From: Sabethes cyaneus
Taxonomy: Eukaryota; Arthropoda; Insecta; Diptera; Culicidae
DNA length: 64,000 nt
Direction of reading: 5' to 3'
NCBI RefSeq assembly: GCF_943734655.1
Contig: NC_071354.1
Span: 72,793,338-72,857,337, forward strand
The notes beneath the pieces are model-generated. The model saw only the letters and a list, made by a program, of their open reading frames with translations, searched no databases and was not told the origin of the DNA. The translations under genes and the position numbers were made by a program. Positions 47,265 through 59,765 of this stretch are shown here, piece after piece; positions within the stretch are counted from its first letter, which is position 1; every line of letters starts with the position of its first letter.

Positions 47265-48724
47265 TGCATTTGAAATCATCTTCTAACTCTGGCTGTTTGC
47301 AAAATTTATGTAGTCTGATTCGAGTACTCATTTTTTGAAATTTTGTGACTTGGTCCGGTCTGCTTTAACACCGACCATATGATATCGCGACAAGCAATCG
47401 AGTTAAGCAGGCGAGTCGAGCAGTCGAATCAAGCAGTTGGGTCGAGCAGTTAAATCAAGCTGTTCAGTCAAGTCGAACAGTTGAGTCGAGCAGTTTAATC
47501 GAGTAGTCCAGTCGAGCAGTTAAGTCGAGCTGTCGAATCAAACAGTTAAGTCAAGCAGTTGAGTCGAGCAGTCGAGTCGAGTAGTCGAGATGAGTAGTCG
47601 AGTCGAGCAGTTAAATCGAGTGGTCGAGTCGAGCAGTCAAGTCGAGCAGTTGGATCGAGTAACCTAGTCGAACACTTGAGTCGAGCAGTCGAATCGAATC
47701 GATTGGACTACTCGATTCAACTGCTCGATTCGACTGTTCGAATGTACTACATGACTCAACTACTCGATTGGACTATTCGAATCGGCTGCTCGACTCAACT
47801 GCTACCCCGATTGCTCGATTCAACTGCTCGACTAGACTACTCGATTTGATTGCTCGACTCATCGGCAACTTGATTCAACAGCTCGTCTAGACTGCTCAAC
47901 TTAGCCACTCAACCCGACTGCTCGACTCAACTGCTTGACTTAACTGTTTGATTCGACAGCTCGACTTAGCTGCTCGACTGGACTACTCGATTAAACTACT
48001 CGACTCAACTGTTCGACTTAACTGCTCGACTAAACCGCTGTACCCAACTGCTTGACTAAACTGTTCGATTCGAGTGCTCAACTCAACTGCTCGACTGAAC
48101 TACTCGATTCAACTGCTCGACTGGACTACTCGATTGAACTGCTCGATTAATCTGCTCGACTCGACTGCTCGGTTCAACTGTTCAACTCGACTGCTCGGCT
48201 GGACTGCTTGACTGAACAGCTTGATTTAACTGCTCGTGTCAACTGCTTGACTTCTGTTTGAATCGACAGCTCGACTTAACTGCTCGATTCAACAGCTCGA
48301 CTGGACTACTCGACTCGACTGCTCGACTGGGCTACTCGACTCGACTGCTAGGCTCGACTGCTCGACTCAGCTGCTCAACTGGACTACTCGACTTAACTGC
48401 TCGAATAAACTATTAGACTGGACTACTCGATCCAACTGCTCGACTCAAGCGCTCGACTAGAATACTCGATCCAACTGCTCGACTTGACTGCTCGACCGGG
48501 CTGCATGACTGAACCGCTTGATTTAACTTCTTGACCTAACTACTTGATTCGGTTGCTTGAATCGACTGCTCGACTCGCCTGCTTAACTCGATTGCTTGTC
48601 GCGATATCATATGGTCGGTGTTAAAGCAGACCGGACCAAATCGCAAAATTTAAAAAAATGAGTACTCGAATCAAACTACATAAAATTTACAAACAGCCAG
48701 AGTTAGAAGATGATTTCGAATGCA
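47265..48724. mobile_element. Foldback element built of a 13-bp repeat
   Basis: About 1.46 kb. The outer 145 bp of each end (47265-47412 and about 48575-48724) are inverted copies with only a handful of mismatches, sharing GTCTGCTTTAACACCGACCA and TATCGCGACAAGCAATCGAG. Inside, 47412-47695 carries the 13-bp unit as CAGTTNAGTCGAG and 47705-48575 the same unit in the other orientation, CTCGACTNAACTG. The switch is at the palindrome AATCGATT near 47698. There are roughly 20 units on one side and 65-70 on the other. A third, partial copy of the outer arm ('taccgaccatatgaatcgg') follows at 48787-48806. No transposase. The plan resembles Drosophila FB-type elements. Confidence 0.85.
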
Positions 48725-51700
48725 CCAAACTTTGAATGCGTGTTTATCGAAGTCATAATTTTGCCACTCGGTTCTGTCTGACCTAATACCGACCATATGA
48801 ATCGGTTTGCGGCAGACAATAGATGGTTCAGAGCCACTCACACTAGAGCCATATTGCCCGCATATAGAATCAGCTATCCACTGTGCTTTAATGTTTTTAT
48901 TCAGTTAAATAAAATCCAATACGACCATAAAAACTATTTGTTTCAGTTTCCGGCTATGACTCTTTTATGTATAACATCTTAGAGTTATATTATGCAATAT
49001 AAGAACTAAAAGAACTAATACAAAGATTAAACATCTTCGCAAACACTGGCCAATGGAATGTATCCGCAGTCCCTCGACTTCGAAAATACATTACTTTGTA
49101 CTTGGGTCGAATATTAGAGCACGCAAGGGTCGAAAACTAAAACAAGGAGTCGAAAAGCCCAATGGGATATTGAATTGAAACGAGAAAATGAGTGAAAAAT
49201 ATACATAGTACACTTATTTCCTTTTAAATGCTAACTGAATATACATCCTTTTGTACTATTTTATCATATTTTCGAAAAAACAGCGCTATTTGGACGATAT
49301 ATTGCAATTTGTTAGCCATGCGTTGGTTTCATAGGTCGAATTATAGTGCTCTTACCCTACAGCCATCTGTAACCGCTGACATTTTGAGTTATACATTTCG
49401 CATGTTATACTTTCGCATGGTATGCACAACCATTCAGAAGCACGTTTCGGCTTGGAAAAATAGGGAAATCGTATCATGGTGGATCTATTTCCATTTCAAA
49501 TTATCGCAAACATACCAAGCGATTTTATTGTAAACTTCCGGACTTCTCGATTACACCACGATTGAGTTAGGTTTCATACGTACCGAATCCGTACGTCGCT
49601 TTAGATATATCTATAGATTTTCTACCTTCAGAAAACTTTTTTCAGTTCAATCTTTCTTCTTTAGTTGTTCAAGTTGAGTGCGGAAGCACTTGCAATGAAA
49701 CAACTTTTCCAAGCAAACTTTTAGTCTGTTGAACACCAACTGAATACTAAACCATCAAAACTTCAAGACATCGAGTAGCACAAGAAGTCCCTCGCAAATT
49801 GCTTCTTGTTGCTACCATTTTCTTGAGAAATTGATAACATTCTAAAATTTGACACTCAACTGCATTTGACATCAAACTAACTCGTCGCAGAGATCCAATG
49901 CTTCCGCAAAATCACGCTGTTAAATCTAAAACGATCATCATCTGTCGCTCGGCTTTTACCCACTGTGCGGCGAAGTGCATGCAACCAATGGAAAATCATT
50001 TCCACCCTTACTTTACTTATCAATAAGCTCAACTAAGGCTTGCTTCAGTCTGCATAGTTCGGAAGTTTGCCAGAAAGGAAGAAACTGAGTAAATCGATAA
50101 GCTTAAGTGCTGTGAAGCACGTACGAAAACTTTGTCTCTGGCTCAGCGCGTCCAAATTCAAATACGCCCTGGTTACCCATAGTTGGTGACCGGAGCGAAA
50201 TGTTATACCTAAATGCATTCAAATATTGGAGATTGCTTCTTGCATTGCTATTGACAACTGTTATTCGTCATGGGAGACAAATATGCTTCCGGTCAGCTGA
50301 TTTGTTGCAATGGAAACGCATGTTTGAAACCGGTGGTGTGCGTTAAAACCCTGGTAGCATGGAATGTAAGGGTCATGTTTCGTCTGGCAGTCCGTCAGAT
50401 GCGGCGCTAGTTGTTAACCATGAGCTCGAAGCGAAACTCTATCTTCAGAGAGCAACAGTTCGTTGAGCTTTCGGTGTAACTTGATATCCAATTGTAAAAA
50501 TAAACTGGTTCAACAAATCAAACTAATTATAATTAATACTTCTTGTAAAGTCGCGACTTTGGGAATTTTATATAGTCAGATCTGACTCAAATATAGTCAA
50601 CTTTGTTTGAATGATGTAGTAAATAGCAATTTTAGCATTTTAGCAGATACATAACAAGCAATGAATAATATTTCTGCCAATTTTCTTTCTACAATCTTTT
50701 CATAGCTCTTATAATTTTTATTAACCTTTGCAGTTTTTTGTCGGTTGTATTATTTGAAATATTATAGATATAATGGATTCATCCTTGGTGTGAAACTGCT
50801 ACAGACCTATCTGTCTATTGATTATTTCAACTTATAAACCTTAGAATCAAATGTTTAACTTGATCTGTGCAGTAATAAAAGTCATGCATAGCTCAAGCAT
50901 GCATGCATATTAAAAAATGTTTGAAGTGAAATGTTGAAACATTCGGCAAACGTTCACTAAACTTCCTCTTCCGTAGAACGCTTGAATTGAGGTGTTTAAT
51001 CCGTTGTCAACATCTCTGATATAACCACTTATTTCATTGTACTGGAATAGTTTCGCCTAACCAACTGCTAGATGCTGCTGGCTTACGTAAAGCTCATACG
51101 ACTAACCGCAAATGCTCACACCACAAATATTCCTGCTATTCAAATGTGTTTCCAAGGATACTATCCGGAAGCATTCCTCTGCTGCGCGGCACTTCACGGA
51201 AAAATCACACTGGAAATCACAAGCGAACGAACCACCACCTAACTATCAGGAAACCACTGCTAGTGGTTAGAACTCACAGAATACTTGTTGTTAGTTTTTT
51301 TCTCTAACAATGCCCGAAGCCCACTTCGTTTGAGTGATGCCGCAATACTGAATGAACGGGTTCAGCCGCCACTTCCAGCACAATAATAGCGGGCTCCATG
51401 CCGTCAATAATAGCAAGAGGAGAGTGATCAGCATCGTAAAGGTTTAGTTTACTACTATGTAGGTATGCGACGAGATTAAAGAGGTGTGTAAAAATTATGT
51501 GCCGCAGTGATTCTACATGTTGCGAAGCTCAAATCCAGCTATCGGCATTGTACCTATAGGCAACACATCCCAACATGACAGTGTGGCGGTATATAGTGGG
51601 TGGCTTGAAAATCATGTCTCTAGTTGTTTGTTTGATTGATAGTGGTAATGAAAGGTAAAATAGTTGAAAATATGAATCACCAAAACCTATAGAATGCAAT

Positions 51701-52300
51701 TTTTTTGATGCAGTATGCACATTGGGGGTATGCAAAACCTATCGGTTATCATAGAAGAAAAGGAAAATATCTTATTATTTGTATCTAAAACAACTGCATT
51801 TTGATGCAGTTTTCTCCATTTTTATTAATCTATTATATTGTTTTCTGTTCAACATACATTGAAGGAGCAATGAAAGGCAATGGACGTCCCCGAGTAGCGA
51901 TATTTTTTCAAATGATCAAGTGATGTAAATCGGTGGTTGAATTCTACATTGTAAGAAAAGGACTCACTTTTTGACTTTTACGTGCTATTACCATATCACC
52001 TGGTGCTACATCGACAAATAGTAACCATATTGCAGCATGTAGAAAAAAAATTGATAACGTTATGAGTTCATTTGCAGCAGCCATGGCGAAAATAGTCAAG
52101 CAACTACGCCTAATGCTTTGTTCGTACTGCTAGCTACACCCCGGAGCGAATAAATTGGACATCGTGACTCGTGAGGCACTTCGTGTCCGCAGAATATAGC
52201 CGACCCGGCAATTACAACATCTTTCCCTCAAGAAGAAAGGCGAGAGCATCCAACCGGAAGTCCGTTAAGTGCAATAGATGCTGAAAAGAGAAGCCGAAAG
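48725..52300. other. Unassigned spacer, 3.6 kb
   Basis: AT-rich, with a small palindrome (ACCACTGCTAGTGGT, 51253-51267). I found no convincing coding frame, RNA gene, LINE motif or TIR pair. Confidence 0.4.
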
Positions 52301-52309
52301 CAAGGTTGC

Positions 52310-53450
52310 CTAATTGTTCTGCGCCTTCAAAACGAAAACCATTTTTGCTGGATAGTTGTCCGGAATTATAGCGACATTTCCTGGTCAATGAATCCGGCCA
52401 GCTTTAACCATTTTCTGCATTCTGAATTGGCTGTAGAGACGCACGAGTTCATTCTTCGCCTCCATAACTCCGAAAACCCCGAATGCTCGCAGGTTCTCTC
52501 CTAGCAGTGCCCTCGTTTCATGCCCGTAGAGTAAAACCTGTCTTATTAGCCTTTTTTACAATGTACGCTTTGTACGGAGGCTCAGATTGTTCGACCGCAA
52601 GTGTTTGTGGAGTCTGTAATAGGCCCGACTTCCGCTGATAATACGATAAACTAATTTATCGACTACCTAAAACTCATCCCAGTCGATTACCACGGTACTG
52701 CCTGAGTAGGCTCTGTCGCGATCGGTTCCGCCCGCCAGTATATATTTCGATTTTGATGCATTTATCTTCGACCCAAACTTCTCTGCCTCGCGTTTTAGTC
52801 TCATGTATCGATCTTCCACCTCCTCAACTGGTCTGCCGACAGCATCCACGTCGTTGGTAAAGCAGATAAATTGAATGGGTTTATTGAAAATCGTGCTCCG
52901 CATTTCGAACTTCCCACATCGTTTCCACCTTCAAGCGCAATGTTGAATAACAGGTAGGCAAGACCATCTCTTTGTCGAAGTCCCTGCGATATTCGAATGG
53001 GTCCAACAATCAGCCCAAAATACGCACGCAGCACTGGATCCCATCCATTGTAACCATGATAAGTCTAGTACGCCTCCCGGAAAACCATTTTCGTCCAGAG
53101 TTTTCATTGGCTCTTGTCGGTTTACACTATCATATGCGGCTTTGAAATCAATGAATACTAGGGACTAGGAATTCACACCACTTCTGGAGGATCTGCCGCA
53201 GCGTGAAGATTTGGTCCATTGTAGACTCCGACTCTCCATGAAGCCCGGCCTGATATCTTCCCAAGAATCTATTGGCAATTGGCGACAGTCGATGGAAGAT
53301 GACTTGGAAAAGCACATTGTTGGCGGCACTTAGAATAGAGATCGCTCAGTAATTCTCACATATCAGCTTTTCGCCTTTTGTATGTAGGCCAAATAACCCC
53401 GGCTTTTTACTCCTCCGGTAATCGTTTCGTATTCCAAATCTTGACAATTA
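52310..53450 (-). mobile_element. Degraded LINE RT (family B)
   Basis: Minus strand carries RISQGLRQRDGLAYLLFNIALEGG (53034-52900), LKREAEKFGSKINASKSKYI (52830-52745), then in other frames YYRLHKHLRSNNLSLRTKR and LIRQVLLYGHET (52630-52520). FADD is replaced by TNDVD. Frames are broken; the 5' part and endonuclease are missing. Confidence 0.8.
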
Positions 53451-53569
53451 TTTTATGCAAATAGCTGCCAACTTGTTCAGGTAACCAGCCAAACGGCGAA
53501 AAAACACCTTGCCAAAATGGACATTTTTATGTGAAAAAGTCAGTAGAGTGTGAATGGTAGACAACCATC

Positions 53570-53815
53570 CAGAAGAGGTGCCTGGAGCGGCACGCGAAAA
53601 AACATCTTTCCGACCAAGCGCGACGTCGCGTCGTTGACCTAAAGGACGACGAGACCTACTTGATGCTGGACGACAACAACTGGCAGAGAACCGGGTCTTT
53701 ACATCCCATACCAAGGAGGTAAGCGTCAAATACATCTCTCACATCAAACGGCCGAAGAAGGTCTTCCTGTGGTTGACGATCAGCGTGAAGGTAATGTCAA
53801 AGTCGTTGTTTTGAT
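53570..53815 (+). mobile_element. Mariner/Tc1-type transposase fragment
   Basis: Plus strand reads RRRVVDLKDDETYLMLDDNN, then SHTKEVSVKYISHIKRPKKV and FLWLTISVKV. KDDETY is the first catalytic Asp block of a mariner-group transposase, and PKKVxLWxAIS follows it in that group. The second Asp and Glu are absent. Confidence 0.75.
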
Positions 53816-54068
53816 GTAGCACTATGTCTCTCAGGAAGGTAGCTGGTACAGGGGGTAAAGATTTTGATCGCTAATAGCTCTGCAATTGACGGATTTCATG
53901 CCAACTCGACCAGAGGTTGGCATGACGCATGAGAATTTAATGAAACTTATGTGTCTAAAGAGTTCATGTAAATAAACATCTTTGCATACTTAATTTTTCG
54001 AAAATTGGTCTAGACTAACTTTTGGAAGGGCTTAATTTTTTTCTCTTTTCCATTATAAAAAATATAAC

Positions 54069-54555
54069 TCGAAAACTATAAGACCTACACAAAAATGATC
54101 TATGGGCGACTTTTGGAAAATCTTCTGAATTTTCATAACAAAATACTGAAAAAAATAAAAATTAATTTCTACACTGAGAGAAAAGCATTTTAAAAACTAA
54201 AAATCGATTTTCCAAAAAAACCTTTTCAGAAATTGATGAAATTTTCTCGGAAGATAGATAATTATATGACCTACAATTCTTCCTTTGAGTGCTTTCCGGA
54301 AAAAAGTATTTTCGAAAATTATAGCACCTACAATAAAAATGATGTATGAGTGACTTTTAAAAAATTTGCTGAATTTTCATAAAAAAAATACTGAAAAAAA
54401 TAAAAATCATTTCCACACTGAGAAAAAAAGCATTTTAAAAACTAAAATTCGATTTGCTAAAAATACCCATCTCCAAAATTGATGAAATTTGTTCTGACGA
54501 TATATATTTACATAGTCTACACGTCTTTCATACATTGCAAAATGGATATATTTAA
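54069..54555 (+). repeat. Satellite dimer, 243-bp period
   Basis: Units starting at 54069 and 54312 share 'tcgaaaa.tata.acctaca', 'gaattttcata', 'aaatactgaaaaaaataaaaat', 'cacactgaga' and 'gcattttaaaaactaaaa'. Very AT-rich, non-coding. Confidence 0.75.
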
Positions 54556-54974
54556 GGGAAAAAAGCTTTTCTAACAAATTGTGAAATGTGGTTTCATCAA
54601 TTTTTCATTTTTAATCACTAAATAGTAAGAAGTATCAAAAAGTTTCAAGGTCAAATTTCCCCATACATTTTCTTCGTGATTACCTTTCTTCACAGGAAAT
54701 TAAACGTCATAGAAAAGTGAGCGGTCAACCTTTCCTTTCGCCAGATTGCATCCATATACTGCCATATACCATAAGAATTTGTTCGGTTCTGTTATCTTGG
54801 ACGGAAACATAGCTGAAGGGATATTTGTGCATGTGACGTGAGGCAGTAATTCTCATCATCACTGGAGGAGATGGAGCAGTTGAAGCTTCACTGGTCCGAA
54901 GAACGCCCATCCCTCAGCTGCGATCGGTAGATGATTTTTGATCGAACCTCAAACGATCCTCAAGGATCTACTAT

Positions 54975-55040
54975 AATAAGGGGTGTCCCATATTGAATTG
55001 CATCACGGAAATAACGCTGTAGAAAATTACCCATTGGGTA
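54975..55040. mobile_element. Orphan mariner terminal repeat
   Basis: 'ggggtgtcccatattgaatt' followed by 'gcatcacggaaataacgctg' and 'tagaaaattac' matches the terminal sequence next to the DD37E copy (2499-2551). No partner end nearby. Confidence 0.55.
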
Positions 55041-55113
55041 CTTTTTCGTGAAAATTTGGGTAGTAGTAGTTTAGAGTGTATTATTCACACAGTCTTTTTA
55101 TCGCTGTCAGTTA

Positions 55114-56291
55114 CCGTGACCGCCCCTAATTCTGCGCAGCTCCTAATTCTGCGCATTTTTCTTTATATAAGTATTTTTTAACATTGTGCATAACTATGAT
55201 CATTGCGTTATTTTTTTTATAAATGTCTGTTGAATATTACGCCATTATTCACAAATGGGCCATAATATTTGAGAGCGAAATAATTTAACGTGAAACTGAA
55301 AGTATTTCATATGGCAGAAAACATCGTCGTTAGCACCGACGCTAAGATTGTCCTGCTAGAAAATTAACAAATTTATGCTCGAAATTCTCTGCAATGATCA
55401 AATTACCCAGCATAATTAGAAAGAATAATTAGTTTTAGTCATGTTTTAGACAAAAAGTGTGATTGCATGTATTGCTTTCCTTAGAAAAATGCGACGCAAT
55501 AATGCGCAGATTTAGGCACAGATTTTTTATTCATGTTCCAAATTCTGCGCAGTAATGTATCCTACGAAGAAAGCGCGAAAGAATACGCAACCTCACCCAA
55601 ATGGCTGAGGTATAGAGGCATGAAAATTCAAGTAGAATCTTTAACTTGTATTGATTGGATTCCTGTGCTGTGTCTCGGGGTCCGAACCCACAAGCGCCAA
55701 TTCATGAAACCATGTCTTCGATTTTTTTAATGTCCAACCTCAAGGGGCTGTCAGAGAGTGGGGCACAATTTTTGGTATTAGTCTAAAGTGTAATGTTCAG
55801 TATGCAGAAAACCCGAATCAATTCGCCCTTCACGTTATCGAGAATAAAATATGTATTTAACATGAAGCAATCAAAATGATAACAATATTCCTTTACCACC
55901 CGAACAGCACAAGAAAGCAGGATCATGGATTTAATTATGGTAATGACTAATGCCGGATTTTTCGGTGTGCTTTCAGCGTATAAAGTCATAAACAGGATGG
56001 CAGGAATATTTATTTTCACTTTGTGGGTGCCCAGAATTAGGAGCAAACATGCGCTGGATTAAGAACATGGGCAAGAAAGTGCGCAGAATTAAGCACCGTG
56101 GATAATGTTACAAAACGAAAAATATACTCAATTGTTGGTCGACTTATAATTCCCATATTTTTTACCAGATATTATAGACCGTAGCACTAAACGTTGCTGC
56201 TATCCACGTTGTTAATTTAAATCTAGAATACTTATAAAAACGGAACAATCATAAAAATGTCGTAACTGCGCAGAATATGGTACGTTCACGG
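55114..56291. mobile_element. TA-flanked pogo-like element, CTGCGCA motif
   Basis: 1,178 bp. Left and inverted right ends match in about 21 of 26 bases (CCGTGACCG... / CCGTGAACG..., both ending in TTCTGCGCAG); TA at 55112-55113 and 56292-56293. The AATTCTGCGCA motif repeats near both ends and around a short plus-strand open stretch starting ATG 55553, which may be an old exon. No transposase domain recognised. Confidence 0.75.
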
Positions 56292-56293
56292 TA

Positions 56294-57295
56294 TTCGAAA
56301 ATTAGAAAAAATGGCGTCACCCGAATAAGCAATGTCGCGGATTGATATTGCGCAAGCACCTGAAAAATCTACAACTCACTGATCGGGGCATTGGAAAATA
56401 ACTCGGAATCGTGCCACCTACGAAAGTTTACAATATGAGTGAAACTGGGATAGAAATATGTTAAACAGTGCAAAAAACAGAAATAAAAATGTACAGGTTT
56501 GAACACATACACCATATGGGAAGTTCATGAGAGTAAAAGAGGTCTTAAAACTACGTCATCGCGAACAACTGCCTGCATTCGAACTTTCTTTGAGATTGAA
56601 CACTTTTACGACCTCGGTGAATCATCACATAAGTTTACACAAGAATTAGCTAGTACCTATTAAATTTTCATAAATATGCCTCACAATATTCTATAAGACA
56701 ATTTCCACTAAATCATTTTCAAGAAAGTTGTAAAATGACCTTAACATAATAAAATGATCGCTTATCTAGTTTTTTGAAAATATACTACAGTTTCTTCAAA
56801 ACGAATATCTTGCCCAAGCCATTTGATTGTTTATGTAGTACAAATAAAGAATCATAAACGGTCTTGCATCGTTTCTGCCTCCATGCGAACAAGTGTCTAG
56901 ACATTTGATAGCACTAAACAGCTTGATTGTACTCATAAATAGTGTCAATCTAGAATCCAGGTAATCGCTCTCACCAAGATAGCACATTGTAGTCGTTTAA
57001 GGTATCTACTAAACAGTACCAAGTAGGTTTTATTGAACACTAGTTCAGAGGCTAATATAAAATATTAGAAATAGCATATGTTTTGGCCAAAACGTTACCG
57101 GTATATGTTATTGGCCACTTCCAGCAAAATCAAATGGAAGTGGGCACAAATACTGGTAATGGCCATAACATATGCGATACCCTATAGAACAGCTCAGTGC
57201 ATGAGGCGGCTTGACTGGAAGAGGGAAAACGATTTGTGAGCGTCGAGAGGTCTGAGAAATTGGTGCGATTCAAAACAAAACGAAATGGAGAAAAT
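56294..57295. other. Unassigned spacer
   Basis: AT-rich. 57079-57102 ('tatgttttggccaaaacgtt') and 57160-57180 ('ggccataacatatgcgat') form a loose inverted pair of about 110 bp, perhaps a short MITE. No gene. Confidence 0.4.
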
Positions 57296-57297
57296 TA

Positions 57298-58094
57298 GGG
57301 GAAACGCGTATAATGTGCCTCCCCCCCTAAAAATAAATGGATATATCTCTGTTACGCTTCCCCAAATTAACGTGACAACTTCGAGTATATGTTGGTATTT
57401 GAGCTGAAAACCAATTGAAATTGTTTATTTCATTCATTTCATAGGAATAAATAGGCTAAGAATTATTCAATAAAAGCACCAATATGTTGTGTTTGTCGTT
57501 TGCGCGGGGTAAAATACCCCACCTGGAGTATAACATGCCCAATGCGGTAATTTGAGTATTTCTACCAGTGACAGACCAACTCTATTTTGTAGAAAGTAAA
57601 ACTATTTCCGTTGTTTTCAAAATATCGTATTTTTATATAAACTAAACCTTTACCTATGTTTACCTATGTTTATAGCCACATTTGCAAGGGGGCAAATTAC
57701 ACCACCACAAGTGGGGCATATTGGCCTGCTTATACTTATTTGAAAAAATATTAAATGCTAAAGCAAATCAAGCGTTTCATACCATCTTTTTGGCAGGGAT
57801 GTTTTGAAGGTTTGAGGTTTTTTGAAGCTCACTACACGCAATCGAATCGCAACAACCGGTTATTTACAGATTTTGACATGAAAATCGCTTATGGAAACGA
57901 CGCAAAAAGTTACTTCGGATTTATTTTTGTATTGTTTTTACAGCATGTGACACCTGTCATACTTGCTTAGTAGGCTGGTTCCATCAAATACTATGGTTTC
58001 TGGGTGGGTTTGCATTTTAACGTCGCTTGTTTAGGGAAAAACGAAGGGGTGGGTTGGCAAATTGGCCAAGGAGCCACGTTATACACAATTCCCC
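57298..58094. mobile_element. TA-flanked pogo-like element, GGGGCA/TACCCC motif
   Basis: 797 bp. Ends GGGGAAACGCGTATAATGTG and inverted GGGGAATTGTGTATAACGTG, 20 of 25 bases matching; TA at 57296 and 58095. Subterminal 'taccccacctggagtataac' and 'aagtggggcatattggcc' resemble the ends. No transposase domain. Confidence 0.7.
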
Positions 58095-58096
58095 TA

Positions 58097-59196
58097 TTTG
58101 ATTAGCTAGTGATTCTTCAAATTGAGGTAGTTGAATCGGAAATAGCCCTCATTAAACAACATTGAATTACATTTACATTTATCGTTTAAAACACTTGTCG
58201 TTTTGTTGGCTTTCTTTCGTTCAGTTTTTTAGTGTACCGAAAAAGGAAGGGCTAGCTAGATAAAAATAATTTTGTTAGCAATAATTTATTTATTTATTTT
58301 AGGTCAGTCGAGTGGTGACCAATACCGATTACTCGCTTATAGTATACTAAATCATTCACCATAAAATAGTCGGTGGAACCGTTATTCCAACGTCTCAACT
58401 TAAGCAGGTCATTGATTGTTTTGATTGACGACCTCAAATACAATGTTTTTAGATATGATTGGTAGTTTTTTGTTGCAATAAATTTTAAACCATGAAAACA
58501 AGCTAATAGCCAACAATATTGATTAAGAGTCCGTATGCTGTACCTTTTCAAGTTATTTTTAGAATTGAAAATAATAGTTTGTCCACCTAATTCGAATACC
58601 ATTGTGAATAAAATAAACATTTTCCATAACTTATGCCCTGTCAGTTTAGGCGTGGAGAATATTAACTAGAAAATAAAACTATTATTGACAGTGTTGCTTC
58701 AAACATTACAGCATTAAATGATTCGACGAAACGGAAAACAGTTTATTCACCAATCGAGTAAATGAACTGCTTCTTTCCTTATGCATATAATTTATTTTTT
58801 ACATTGTATAAAGCCTCGATAAATAAGGACAAGTAAGGTAAGTAACTATAGTGTTTTAATTTGAAATAAAATAAATAATTCAGGTGCTAGCGGAAGCACC
58901 AGAAAATATCACATTTCAACAATTGTCTACCATTCCCGTGGAAAAGTTAACAGCTTTTCACGTTCACGACTTTCTCTGCTATCCCTGCTTTGCTATGTTC
59001 GTTTGATGTAAGACGGTATTTAAATTACAAATTAACAATATTGGATTGTCGTGCCGGACGGATTATAGGAGAGATGTGGTGGAAGAGGAAAAGTAGAACG
59101 TCCTAAGATCGATTGCACCGGTTTTGCCGTTACGGGCGATGGATGGTGTTACAGCGTTACTGCTCCTAAAGTGTGCTACTGGATACGGACTAGCGC
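58097..59196. other. 3' flank of the SLC45-like gene
   Basis: Downstream of the minus-strand terminal exon. A 108-codon AT-rich minus-strand frame (58620-58294) has no recognisable motif and is probably chance. AATAAA-like words on the minus strand (58869-58874 and nearby) could end the transcript. Confidence 0.35.
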
Positions 59197-59328
59197 CTAA
59201 AGGTCCATGTACAGCACCTGGCTTGCGGCTATCGCGGCGAGAAATGAGAATAAGCTTGCCGAATAGATTACCACCGTCGTTGTGCCGAGCGCGTCTATCA
59301 CGCTGCCGATGGCAAGGGCTATGATTAG
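59197..59328 (-). CDS. Terminal exon of a multipass membrane transporter, SLC45-like
   Basis: The acceptor TTCTTCCCACTATCCAG precedes 43 codons and TAG (59199-59197), phase 0. The peptide is LIIALAIGSVIDALGTTTVV followed by a second hydrophobic stretch ending AASQVLYMDL. It reads as the last one and a half transmembrane helices of a major-facilitator protein, closest in my memory to the C-terminus of insect SLC45 (proton-linked sugar carriers; ...GT..VV..S...S..AA..A..V.Y.DL). Upstream exons are not in the window; the intron therefore contains the LINE at 59766-62480 and extends past 64000. The splice site and membrane character are clear; the family is tentative. Confidence 0.5.
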   Translation of the reverse strand, partial: LIIALAIGSVIDALGTTTVVIYSASLFSFLAAIAASQVLYMDL

Positions 59329-59765
59329 CTGGATAGTGGGAAGAAAATGAAAGAAATAGAAATAAATTAATTTTTTGTTTAGTTTGATTTGGGTACTTCA
59401 ATGTTTGCGTATACAGACATATATTTTTTCAAACAAATAAAAGGTCACCTAGGTATATATTTGTCATGTATATTTTACTTAAACCTTGAAAAACCCTTCG
59501 GCTCAAAGTACAAGAAATAATTACAACATTATGATCTTTTTTCGTTGAAAGTTTTCTTTTCTTGCACAATAACAATAGATAACTATAATTTGAAATGATT
59601 AGTTTTTCTAGAAAATGTGCAGGGCATTTTTTATTTTTATTTATGTGTCAATGTCCCAACAAACATTTTTGTTGTATAACAGCTTATTGAGCGCCTGTAA
59701 CCCGGTAATTAGCTATACAACGGTACAATAAGCTACTATTCAAGAAAAATGTTTGTTGGGGTCCG
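59329..59765. other. Intron sequence of the SLC45-like gene
   Basis: AT-rich. A pyrimidine-rich minus-strand tract directly precedes the acceptor. 'cccaacaaacatttttgttgtataac' at 59653 and 'caagaaaaatgtttgttggg' at 59741-59760 are inverted, so 59653-59760 may be a short MITE. Confidence 0.5.

Noticed and set aside
47400..48600. A CRISPR or coding repeat protein from the 13-bp array
   Set aside because: The unit has no spacers and switches orientation; stops occur in all frames.
58294..58620. A 108-residue protein downstream of the SLC45-like exon
   Set aside because: Low-complexity AT-rich reading with no family resemblance and no start context.
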